From the NCBI GenBank assembly GCA_023665605.1, contig JAMPDP010000001.1, positions 1,407,079 to 1,458,685 on the forward strand: a stretch of 51,607 nt of DNA. Direction: 5' to 3'. Of the stretch, positions 20,608 to 27,538 are shown one piece after another. The notes beneath the pieces are model-generated. The model searched no databases, was not told the origin of the DNA, and was given only the letters and a program-made list of their open reading frames with translations. The stretch is from Candidatus Amulumruptor caecigallinarius (GTDB taxonomy: Bacteria; Bacteroidota; Bacteroidia; Bacteroidales; Muribaculaceae). Position 1 is the stretch's first letter, and each line of letters opens with the position of its first letter. A program made the position numbers and the translations under genes.

Positions 20608-21031
20608 CATCCTGCAACTTCTGCCCCAGCGGCCACCTATGGTCATGGTCGACTCCCTCGTCTCATTCACGCCGGAGCGAACCGTCACCACTACCCTCGT
20701 GCGTGCCGGTAACATCTTCGTGGACGATGGCTCCCTATCGGCTCCGGGGCTCATTGAGAACATCGCGCAGACCTGCGCCGCGAGGATTGGCTATGTCAAC
20801 AAATTCATCTACCGTCAACAGATCAGAATCGGTTTCATCGGAGCTATACGCAACTTGCGGTTGCTCAGGCTGCCGCGCGTGGGCGAACGGCTCACCACAA
20901 CCATTGACACTGTCGAGGAAGTGTTCGGCATGACTCTCGTTAACGCCACCGTTATATGCGGCGAGGAAATCATTGCCGAAGGCTCCATGAAAATCGCTCT
21001 GAGCAACGCCCCCAACCATTCACCCGCATGA
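20588..21031 (+). CDS. hotdog-fold 3-hydroxyacyl-ACP dehydratase-like protein (ApeP-like)
   Basis: About 147 aa in a FabA/FabZ-like hotdog fold. Key stretches are LLPQRPPMVMVDSL at the N-terminus and APGLIENIAQTCAARIGY mid-protein, where FabZ-type enzymes carry the helix with the acidic catalytic residue. The canonical His-Phe-Pro-Gly motif is absent (the position reads LPQRPPM). This suits the non-standard dehydratase subunit of aryl polyene clusters, which may act together with the FabZ-like protein at 27176. I chose ATG 20588 over 20561, because the extra residues come from the overlapping upstream gene. Its stop overlaps the thioesterase start (ATGA). Confidence 0.8.
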   Translation: MNIAEIDILQLLPQRPPMVMVDSLVSFTPERTVTTTLVRAGNIFVDDGSLSAPGLIENIAQTCAARIGYVNKFIYRQQIRIGFIGAIRNLRLLRLPRVGERLTTTIDTVEEVFGMTLVNATVICGEEIIAEGSMKIALSNAPNHSPA

Positions 21032-21456
21032 CTCAGCCACTTACAGCGACACGACCCATTGAGATACGGTTCAGCGAGGTAGACTCGATGAACATCGTGT
21101 GGCACGGCTCATACCCGTTATACTTCGAGGATGCCCGCGAGGAGTTCGGCCGAAAGTACGGACTGGAGTACATGACCATCTTCTCTCAAGGTTTCTATGC
21201 GCCCTTGGTGGAGATGACCTTCAAGTTCAAGAGCCCTCTGGTGTATGAGTCTAAGCCGGTCATCGAGATTACATACATCCCCTCGGAGGCGGCTAAGATT
21301 CTGTTTGACTACCGCATCTTTGACCCCGTGAGCGGCACCGTCTATGCCACCGGTCACTCGGTGCAGGTGTTTCTGGACCGTGATTACAAACTGGTGTGGG
21401 ACACCCCGGAGTTTTACCGAAAATGGAAACAGAGATGGGGAGTGAGCGAGCGATGA
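21028..21456 (+). CDS. acyl-CoA/acyl-ACP thioesterase, 4HBT family
   Basis: About 142 aa of hotdog fold with the 4-hydroxybenzoyl-CoA thioesterase pattern FSEVDSMNIVWHGSYPLYFEDARE, where the Asp and Tyr/His region is catalytic. It would release or proofread acyl thioesters in the pathway. ATG 21028 was chosen because it overlaps the preceding stop and starts just before the conserved domain. The next gene starts at the ATGATA overlapping its stop. Confidence 0.85.
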   Translation: MTQPLTATRPIEIRFSEVDSMNIVWHGSYPLYFEDAREEFGRKYGLEYMTIFSQGFYAPLVEMTFKFKSPLVYESKPVIEITYIPSEAAKILFDYRIFDPVSGTVYATGHSVQVFLDRDYKLVWDTPEFYRKWKQRWGVSER

Positions 21457-22601
21457 TACGGGTGATTGGTGACAACATCCTCTCGCCGCTCGGACTCGAC
21501 TCGGCTGCTAACCTGCTAAGTATTCTTGCCGGCGAGAGCTGTCTGCGGCTGCATGAGCACACTTTCGGGCTCCCCGAGCCCTTTTGTGCATCGCTCCTTG
21601 ACAGGGAGGAGATTGAGCGGATTGCACTCGCTGAGACGCTACCGGCCGCCGACACCACTTTTTTTGAGCACCTTTGCATCCTGAGTGCTTCTCGCGCGGC
21701 GGCCGCTGCCGGCATTGACCCTTCGGCATCTGACACTCTGATTCTGCTCTCCACCACCAAGGGTAACGTGGCCTGCCTGGAGGAGAACCCCGATGACCCG
21801 CGCTGCTACCTGAGCAGTTCGGCACGCCGCATTGCGCGCCACTTTGCCAACCCTAATGAGCCGATTGTGGTCTCTAACGCATGCATCTCGGGCATTTGCG
21901 CTCAGATAGCTGCTGTCAGGGCTCTCCTGGCGGGGAGGTTCCGCCGCGCCGTGGTGATTGGTGCCGACCTCCTCTCGCGTTTCATCGTCTCCGGCTTCCA
22001 GTCTTTCAAGGCGTTGAGCTTCGAGCCTTGCCGTCCATATGACCGCAGCCGCACGGGCCTTAACCTTGGCGAAGCCGCCGCAACCCTCATTTTGGAGCGC
22101 ACGGACAGTTGCGATGCCGTGGCGTGGCATTATGCTGCAAGTGCCAACCACAACGATGCCAACCACATATCAGGCCCCTCTCGCACCGGCGAGGGCGCGT
22201 TCAGAGTGCTCTGCGACCTGCTGGATTCTGTGCCACGCGAGGAGCTCGCCGTGGTCAGTGCCCACGGCACGGCAACGCCTTACAATGACGAGATGGAAGC
22301 AATCGCTTTGGGCCGTGCCGGATTGGCAGCTCTCCCGCTTTGCGGACTCAAAGGGTTTTACGGTCACACTCTCGGTGCTGCCGGTGTCTTGGAGACCATT
22401 CTCACGCTCCATGCCCTTGATGAGGGGCTCCTGCTCCCCACGCGAGGGTTTGCCGAACAAGGCACATCGGTATCACTCAATCTCTGCGACTCTCTCCGCA
22501 AGGTGCCCGTAAGTAATAACCCGCTCGCTTTCTTCAAAATAATGTCGGGCTTCGGCGGCTCCAATGCCGGCATCGCTTATCGGAAAGGAGGTGTGGAATG
22601 A
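21453..22601 (+). CDS. beta-ketoacyl synthase (second active ketosynthase)
   Basis: About 382 aa. A full triad is present: C144 in SNACISGICA, H271 in SAHGTATPYNDE, and H305 in FYGHTLGAAG. The cysteine is followed by Ile-Ser-Gly, not the more usual Ala-Ser-Gly. The start was set at ATG 21453, overlapping the thioesterase stop (an upstream ATG at 21423 would also be in frame). The stop overlaps the next gene (GTGGAATGA). It is followed at once by a small ketosynthase-like protein without an active site, so the two may form a pair. Confidence 0.88.
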   Translation: MIRVIGDNILSPLGLDSAANLLSILAGESCLRLHEHTFGLPEPFCASLLDREEIERIALAETLPAADTTFFEHLCILSASRAAAAAGIDPSASDTLILLSTTKGNVACLEENPDDPRCYLSSSARRIARHFANPNEPIVVSNACISGICAQIAAVRALLAGRFRRAVVIGADLLSRFIVSGFQSFKALSFEPCRPYDRSRTGLNLGEAAATLILERTDSCDAVAWHYAASANHNDANHISGPSRTGEGAFRVLCDLLDSVPREELAVVSAHGTATPYNDEMEAIALGRAGLAALPLCGLKGFYGHTLGAAGVLETILTLHALDEGLLLPTRGFAEQGTSVSLNLCDSLRKVPVSNNPLAFFKIMSGFGGSNAGIAYRKGGVE

Positions 22602-23155
22602 CCGGACCCGCTCAACTCCGCGTGCTGAAATATGTGATGGTCACTCCCGGCAAAGTGGTGGTGGATGGCTCGCCTGTGAGCAACGCCACCTCGCTTGGCG
22701 ACCTATACCGCGAACTTAATTGCTCCTACCCGAAGTTTCACAAGATGGACGGCCTTTGCAAGACGGGCTTCCTCGCTGCCGAACTCGCCCTTAACGGTAT
22801 GCCCGCCGAGCTGCGCGAGCACATGGCGATTATCCTGTTCAACCGCAGCGGCTCGCTCGTCACTGACCGCAACTATCAGCGCACCATTGCCGACACTGCA
22901 AACTATTTTCCCAGCCCGGCTCTATTTGTCTACACCTTGGCAAACATTGTGACCGGGGAGATAGCCATCCGTCACAAGATTATGGGTGAAACGGCTTTCT
23001 ATATACTTGACCATCACGATGATGCACAGATAAAGGCAATCGTGGCCGACTCATTGGCCGCCACCCGCCCGACAGCGGTACTCGCCGGATGGGTTGAGTA
23101 TGCCGACGAAAATCACTATCTTGCAGACTTCAAACTAATCATTCCCGAAAGATAA
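22598..23155 (+). CDS. small ketosynthase-like protein lacking active-site residues
   Basis: A 185-aa protein whose middle part (SGSLVTDRNYQRTI, then FPSPALFVYTLANIVTGEIAIRHKIMGE) resembles the N-terminal half of beta-ketoacyl synthases up to the position where the catalytic Cys should stand. At that place it reads FYILDHHDD, so there is no nucleophile, and the C-terminal half with the two histidines is missing. It is best seen as a degenerate partner that could scaffold or measure the chain, similar in idea to a chain length factor. The name is an inference from fold-like pattern only. It overlaps the upstream ketosynthase by 4 bases and sits just before the second ACP. Confidence 0.65.
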   Translation: MTGPAQLRVLKYVMVTPGKVVVDGSPVSNATSLGDLYRELNCSYPKFHKMDGLCKTGFLAAELALNGMPAELREHMAIILFNRSGSLVTDRNYQRTIADTANYFPSPALFVYTLANIVTGEIAIRHKIMGETAFYILDHHDDAQIKAIVADSLAATRPTAVLAGWVEYADENHYLADFKLIIPER

Positions 23156-23172
23156 TCTACCATCGACATACA

Positions 23173-23430
23173 ATGGACAACCTCATAGACAAGCTCAAAG
23201 GGCAAATCATCGAAGCCCTTAACCTCGAAGAAATCACTCCGGGGGATATTGACAATGATGCCCCGCTCTTTGGCGAAGGCCTTGGCCTCGACTCCATAGA
23301 TGCACTGGAGCTGATTGTACTTCTTGAACGCGAATATGGCATACGCCTCACCAACCCCGCCGAGGGTAAGGAGATCTTCAAGTCTGTGGCGAGCATCGCT
23401 GACTATGTGAGCGCCAACCGCAAGAAGTAA
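23173..23430 (+). CDS. acyl carrier protein (second)
   Basis: An 85-aa acidic carrier protein with attachment Ser S41 in GLGLDSIDALELIV. The sequence differs clearly from the ACP at 19394, suggesting a different partner enzyme. It is located between the inactive ketosynthase-like protein and the third active ketosynthase. Confidence 0.92.
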   Translation: MDNLIDKLKGQIIEALNLEEITPGDIDNDAPLFGEGLGLDSIDALELIVLLEREYGIRLTNPAEGKEIFKSVASIADYVSANRKK

Positions 23431-23482
23431 CCGAAACCCATCCCTTGACTGCCTACCCCCCCCCATCCCACAACTCATCACA

Positions 23483-24724
23483 TTGACGGACTCGCCACAG
23501 GTCTTCGTAACAGGAGCCGGCATCATCTCGGCTCTCGGTAACACCCTCCCCGCCACCCTCCGCGCTCTCCTCCGCGGGGAGTGTGGCATCGCGCCCGTCC
23601 GTTACCTCAGCACTTCTCACTCCGATCTTCCCGTGGGTGAAGTGAAGGCTTCCAACCGGGAACTCGCCCGGATGCTCGGCGTGGGCTATCCGGCAGCGGA
23701 GTTGCGCACAGTGCTCCTCGGCATCGCCGCTGCATCTGAGGCTGTCGCTTCAGCTTCTCTCAGTGACGATGACCTCAGGCGGATTCCATTCATCAACGGC
23801 ACCACCGTAGGCGGCATGGACCTGACGGAGAGTTGCTTCGCGGACCTCCTCGCCTCGGAAGGACAATCCCCGGTCGCTGAGGCTCTCCGTTACAACGCCT
23901 GTGGGGAGACATCCACCCTCATTGCTGACCACGTCGGCCCCTTCAAGTTGGTCACCACCACCTCCACAGCCTGCTCCTCTGCCGCAAACGCCATAATCCT
24001 CGGCGCGAACATGATTAAGACCGGCATGGCTGACATTGTGGTGGCCGGTGGCGCGGAGGCCCTGACAAAATTTCATCTCAACGGCTTCAACTCGCTGATG
24101 ATTCTTGACAGCAAGCGCTGCCGCCCCTTCAGCAGCGACCGAGCCGGCATCAACTTGGGGGAAGGTGCAGCCTACTTGGTGCTCGAAAGCGAGGACTCGG
24201 CCAAGCGACGCGGTCGCACTCCCTTGGCACGCCTGAGCGGCTACGCCAACGCCTGCGACGCCCACCACCAGACGGCCACATCACCCAACGCTGAGGGGGC
24301 CTTCCGCGCGATGACGGCGGCCCTCGCCATGGCGCGATTGCGCCCCTCTGACATCAGCTACATCAACGCCCACGGCACCGGCACGCCTGACAATGATGCC
24401 GCCGAACTCATCGCCATGCAACGGCTCTGGGGCGCAAATCTTCCCCCGTTCTCTTCCACAAAGTCTCTCACGGGCCACACCACAAGTGCCTCCGGAGCCA
24501 TCGAGTCGGTAATCTGCCTGCTGGCGCTAAACCACGCCTTCATCCCCGCCCCGATAGCGCAGGCATCCGGGGTTAAAGACACCCCGACAAACGGGCGTCC
24601 GCAAGCCGCCGATTTACATCCTCAACTCTGCGAAACCTCCGATGCCGCAAACCTGCGCCATCTCCTCAACAACTCATTCGGCTTCGGCGGCAATGACACC
24701 TCATTGATATTCTCTCGCCCATGA
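23483..24724 (+). CDS. beta-ketoacyl synthase (third active ketosynthase) with an in-frame repeat insert
   Basis: A 413-aa condensing enzyme with C164 in TSTACSSAAN, H297 in NAHGTGTPDND and H332 in GHTTSASGA, and the closing NSFGFGGNDTSLIF. No ATG is available; a TTG at 23483 just before the first strand VFVTGAGIISALG is the only sensible start. A run of nine C lies upstream (23456-23464). The loop at residues about 357-381 (PIAQASGVKDTPTNGRPQAA and onward) is encoded by DNA that matches the dispersed repeats at 38.5 kb, so it appears to be a repeat inserted in frame. All catalytic residues lie outside it. Its stop overlaps the next start (ATGA). Confidence 0.88.
   Translation: MTDSPQVFVTGAGIISALGNTLPATLRALLRGECGIAPVRYLSTSHSDLPVGEVKASNRELARMLGVGYPAAELRTVLLGIAAASEAVASASLSDDDLRRIPFINGTTVGGMDLTESCFADLLASEGQSPVAEALRYNACGETSTLIADHVGPFKLVTTTSTACSSAANAIILGANMIKTGMADIVVAGGAEALTKFHLNGFNSLMILDSKRCRPFSSDRAGINLGEGAAYLVLESEDSAKRRGRTPLARLSGYANACDAHHQTATSPNAEGAFRAMTAALAMARLRPSDISYINAHGTGTPDNDAAELIAMQRLWGANLPPFSSTKSLTGHTTSASGAIESVICLLALNHAFIPAPIAQASGVKDTPTNGRPQAADLHPQLCETSDAANLRHLLNNSFGFGGNDTSLIFSRP
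24553..24620 (+). repeat. copy of a dispersed palindromic repeat inside the third ketosynthase gene
   Basis: Bases 24553-24573 are identical (21 of 21) to 38528-38548 in the intergenic repeat island. The similarity continues through the hairpin region to GATTTAC at 24611-24617, the motif that also follows the island hairpins. Total aligned length is about 68 bases with roughly three quarters identity. The reading frame is preserved across it. Confidence 0.8.
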
Positions 24725-25734
24725 CCACTACCCGCTGCTACATAAAGTCCATGGCGATGGTGTCATGTCAGGAGCCACTTTCCGACAAGTGGCTCTCTGC
24801 GCCGCTTAGCCACTCCGGACGTTATGTGCGGGCCATGGAGCCTGACTTCAGGAGCCTCATCCCACCCATGGAGGCGCGTCGCATGGATCGGCTGATGAAG
24901 CGGGCGGTGTGCACTTCGCTAACCGCACTCCGCGAGGCATCTCTGTCGATGCCGGACGGCATCATTACAGCCACCGGCGGTGGATGTCTGGAGACCTCGG
25001 AACGATTTCTCACCGACATGGTGCGCTTCGGCGAAAGCTGCCTCAAGCCCACGCTCTTCATGCAGTCCACCCACAACACGCTCGGCGCGCGCATAGCCAT
25101 ATTGCTCCGTTGCCACGGCTACAACAACACGCTCTCGCAAGGGGAGATTTCCATGGAGAGTGCCATGCTTGATGCCCGGTTGCAGATGCTCACCGCCAAC
25201 GTCCGCAACCTCCTCGTCGGTGCCCATGACGAGGTGACACCCCTCATGGCCTCGGTCATGGAGCGTGTGTATCCCGGGATGCAGCTCGTGAGCGAGACTT
25301 CTGTATCTATGGTGCTCGACACTGACCCCGACAATGCGCTCTGTGAATTGTCGCGGGTAGAACTGTTTCACCGTGCCACCCCCGCCGAAGTCGCGGCGGT
25401 CTTAGCCTCGGAGATACATGACGGTGTCCTCCTGATGCTCGGCACAAACGGCAACCCGGCCAACGATGACCCCTATGACTCCCTTGTGGAGGCCTTAGGT
25501 TATACCGCTGACTCTTTGTCGTTCAAGCCGCTGTTTGGCGAGAACTTCTCTGCCTCTGCCGCCGGAATATATGCCGCCGCGCGCATGCTCGCTGCCGGTG
25601 TCTTCCCGTCCCACCTTTGGCGCCGGGAAGCAGCCATGCAGATGCCGCAGCCTGTCAACGCTATTTTGATAGTTAACCATTCGGCCGACGGCTCATGGGG
25701 TGCCGTCAAGCTCTATAAACCCGCTCTGCGATAA
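24721..25734 (+). CDS. ketosynthase-like protein without catalytic cysteine (chain-length-factor-like)
   Basis: A 337-aa protein with ketosynthase-like patterns: GRYVRAMEPDFRSLIPPMEARRM near the N-terminus, GIITATGGGCLETSERFL, and QSTHNTLGARIAILLRCHGYNNT. Where active enzymes have the ACA nucleophile elbow it reads LSQGEISMESAM, so Cys is absent and the two histidines are not evident. It matches the Ketoacyl-synt_2-type proteins of aryl polyene clusters, in which such a protein acts as partner of an active ketosynthase. It directly follows the third ketosynthase with a 4-base overlap, fitting a heterodimer. The stop TAA overlaps the next ATG by one base. Confidence 0.75.
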   Translation: MTTTRCYIKSMAMVSCQEPLSDKWLSAPLSHSGRYVRAMEPDFRSLIPPMEARRMDRLMKRAVCTSLTALREASLSMPDGIITATGGGCLETSERFLTDMVRFGESCLKPTLFMQSTHNTLGARIAILLRCHGYNNTLSQGEISMESAMLDARLQMLTANVRNLLVGAHDEVTPLMASVMERVYPGMQLVSETSVSMVLDTDPDNALCELSRVELFHRATPAEVAAVLASEIHDGVLLMLGTNGNPANDDPYDSLVEALGYTADSLSFKPLFGENFSASAAGIYAAARMLAAGVFPSHLWRREAAMQMPQPVNAILIVNHSADGSWGAVKLYKPALR

Positions 25735-26087
25735 TGTGGCGACTCCTGATGCTTTCTCTGGTGCAAAGCGTGATGCTCGCCTTCGGCCAGCTCACCCTCA
25801 AGCTCGCTCTGGAGCAGATGATGCCCTTCGGGTGGAACCGTCTCTTCTGGAGCTCGCTCTTCACTAACTGGTGGTTTCTGCTCTGCGGACTGCTCTTTGG
25901 CGGTGCGTCGCTGCTCTGGATGTACATCCTCAAACATTATCCCCTCAACATGGCCTACCCCATGGCAAGCATGGGCTACGTGGTGGCCCTCCTGCTGGCG
26001 GTCATCTTCCTCCATGAGAGCGTGGCATGGAACCGATGGCTCGGCGTGGCCCTGATTATGGCCGGATGCGTCTTTGTGGCTAAATAG
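25734..26087 (+). CDS. small SMR/EamA-like membrane transporter
   Basis: 117 aa with four hydrophobic helices in the SMR layout: SVMLAFGQLTLKLALEQM, a second helix WWFLLCGLLFGGASLLWMYI, a third with YPMASMGYVVALLLAVI, and a fourth GVALIMAGCVFV after HESVAWNRWLG. Related small proteins include EmrE and the ArnE/ArnF aminoarabinose-lipid flippase pair. Given the context, a flippase for a lipid or glycolipid intermediate is more likely than drug efflux, though this is inference. Only one such subunit is encoded here, so it may homodimerise. Confidence 0.75.
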   Translation: MWRLLMLSLVQSVMLAFGQLTLKLALEQMMPFGWNRLFWSSLFTNWWFLLCGLLFGGASLLWMYILKHYPLNMAYPMASMGYVVALLLAVIFLHESVAWNRWLGVALIMAGCVFVAK

Positions 26088-26095
26088 ACTGACTT

Positions 26096-26740
26096 ATGAA
26101 GAAACTTCTCACTCTCATCTCGCTCATGCTCCTTCTCGCCGCAGAGACCTCGGCAACCTCGGCGACTTCGGTGCTCGGCGGAGCCGAGCAGCAGCGGGTC
26201 ATAGACAAAATCAACGCTGCTTCCTCGGCAATAAATTCACTGACGGCCTCCTTTGTTCAGGTCAAGCAACTCTCGCTCCTCAACGACAAGCTCTCCTCTC
26301 GCGGACAAATGGCCTACACCAAGCCTGACCGGCTCCGCTGGGAGTACACTTCACCTTACAGCTATCTGTTCGTCATCAACGGCTCCAAAGTGCAGACCGG
26401 AGGTAACGCCCGCAAGGATGTGATTGACACGGCATCCAACAAGCTCTTTGCCGAGGTGACGCGCATCATGATGGCCTCAGTCACCGGCAAAGCCTTGGCG
26501 GACAAACAGGACTTCGACATCTCGGTGGGCCAAACCTCATCCGTCTGGGAGGTGACGCTCCTCCCACGCAAGAAGACGATGCGGCAGATGATGTCGCGCA
26601 TCGAGCTGCTCTTTGCCAAGAACTCACTCACCATCACCCAAATCACCATCACGGAGAAGAACGGCGATCGCACCGTCATCAAACTCAGCGACGTAAAGAC
26701 CAATGTCCCTGTCAAGGATTCTCTTTTTGCTATCCCTTAG
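26096..26740 (+). CDS. LolA-like outer-membrane lipoprotein carrier family protein
   Basis: 214 aa with a signal peptide (MKKLLTLISLMLLLAAE then AETSATSA). It shares the LolA fold pattern: SLTASFVQVKQLSLLNDKLSSRG, YTKPDRLRWEYTSPY, and a C-terminal SRIELLFAKNSLTI. LolA proteins carry hydrophobic cargo across the periplasm. Cluster-associated copies in aryl polyene loci are proposed to move the polyene lipid, not lipoproteins. The next gene starts inside its last 38 bases. Confidence 0.82.
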   Translation: MKKLLTLISLMLLLAAETSATSATSVLGGAEQQRVIDKINAASSAINSLTASFVQVKQLSLLNDKLSSRGQMAYTKPDRLRWEYTSPYSYLFVINGSKVQTGGNARKDVIDTASNKLFAEVTRIMMASVTGKALADKQDFDISVGQTSSVWEVTLLPRKKTMRQMMSRIELLFAKNSLTITQITITEKNGDRTVIKLSDVKTNVPVKDSLFAIP

Positions 26741-27179
26741 CATAGCAGGCACCTCCCATGCCATCGCTCCGGAGGCTGCTCCCGACGACACTGCCGCTAC
26801 ACGCCGATATGCCTTCGACATTTCGGTTGGCTCGGGGCACTTATCGGGCATAATGCTCGCCCGCGACCTCGGCACTGAGATTGCGGGGACGCTGGTCAAC
26901 GAGTTTGGCATCACGGCGCTGTCGTTCATCAGGCCTGCTGACACCGGCAAGATGGAGCTCCGCGACCCCGCGCCGTTCCTCGACAAGTGGTACATCCGCC
27001 GCGTGCTCCGCAATGACCTTTCCCACTGTCTCGACATTCTCTACTCCACGCCTTGCCGCGGCAAACACAGCAACCTCTCCACTCACATCTCAGCCGACAC
27101 CGTGACTGTCACCAATCCCAGCCATCACATCACCTACTCCTTCCACCCGCTTGACGCCGACGCATCCCCACTCCAATGA
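26703..27179 (+). CDS. secreted protein of unknown family, LolB-like
   Basis: 158 aa with a signal peptide (ILFLLSLSIAGTSHA). The mature part, FDISVGSGHLSGIMLARDLG then GTLVNEFGITALSF, resembles small beta-rich lipoprotein-localisation proteins that accept cargo from LolA. I do not see a lipobox, so I cannot call it a lipoprotein. The 38-base overlap with the LolA-like gene argues for coupled synthesis and a shared task, such as handing the pigment lipid to the outer membrane. Confidence 0.6.
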   Translation: MSLSRILFLLSLSIAGTSHAIAPEAAPDDTAATRRYAFDISVGSGHLSGIMLARDLGTEIAGTLVNEFGITALSFIRPADTGKMELRDPAPFLDKWYIRRVLRNDLSHCLDILYSTPCRGKHSNLSTHISADTVTVTNPSHHITYSFHPLDADASPLQ

Positions 27180-27538
27180 AACTGCAAGATAACCTCTACT
27201 CCATCTCTTCCATTGACGGTCTCACCGCCGAGGTGACGCTCTGCCCAGGTAGCGACATCTTCGCGGCACACTTCCCGGGGCGCCCGGTCACGCCGGGAGT
27301 GTGTATCATCGGCATCGCCACGGAACTTCTGAGCCGGATTACCGGGCTCTCTCTGTCTCTGCGTGAGGTGGTGAACGCCAAGTTTCTTGCCGTCATTGAC
27401 CCGCGCGAGTCTCCATCGGTGACTTACTCTTTCTCGCGCTTAACCCGCGACGAGGCTGCCGGCTCTCTCAAGGCGACTGCTGTCGTAAGCCGCGGGGATG
27501 TCATCTTTGCAAAACTCTCTCTCCTCTACATCGCCTGA
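27176..27538 (+). CDS. FabZ/FabA-like dehydratase, hotdog fold (ApeI-like)
   Basis: 120 aa with HFPGRPVTPGVCIIG; H32 is the catalytic histidine of FabZ-type dehydratases. The second part lacks the long acidic helix region of full FabZ (about 145 aa), so it may depend on a partner such as the hotdog protein at 20588 for the acidic residue. It would remove water from 3-hydroxyacyl-ACP to leave trans double bonds. It overlaps its neighbours by 4 bases at the start and 1 at the end. Confidence 0.8.
   Translation: MKLQDNLYSISSIDGLTAEVTLCPGSDIFAAHFPGRPVTPGVCIIGIATELLSRITGLSLSLREVVNAKFLAVIDPRESPSVTYSFSRLTRDEAAGSLKATAVVSRGDVIFAKLSLLYIA

Noticed and set aside
23456-23464. Phase-variable tract controlling the third ketosynthase
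   Set aside because: Unlike the GtrA case, no upstream ATG would come into a useful frame by gaining or losing one base, so the nine-C run is recorded only as a curiosity.
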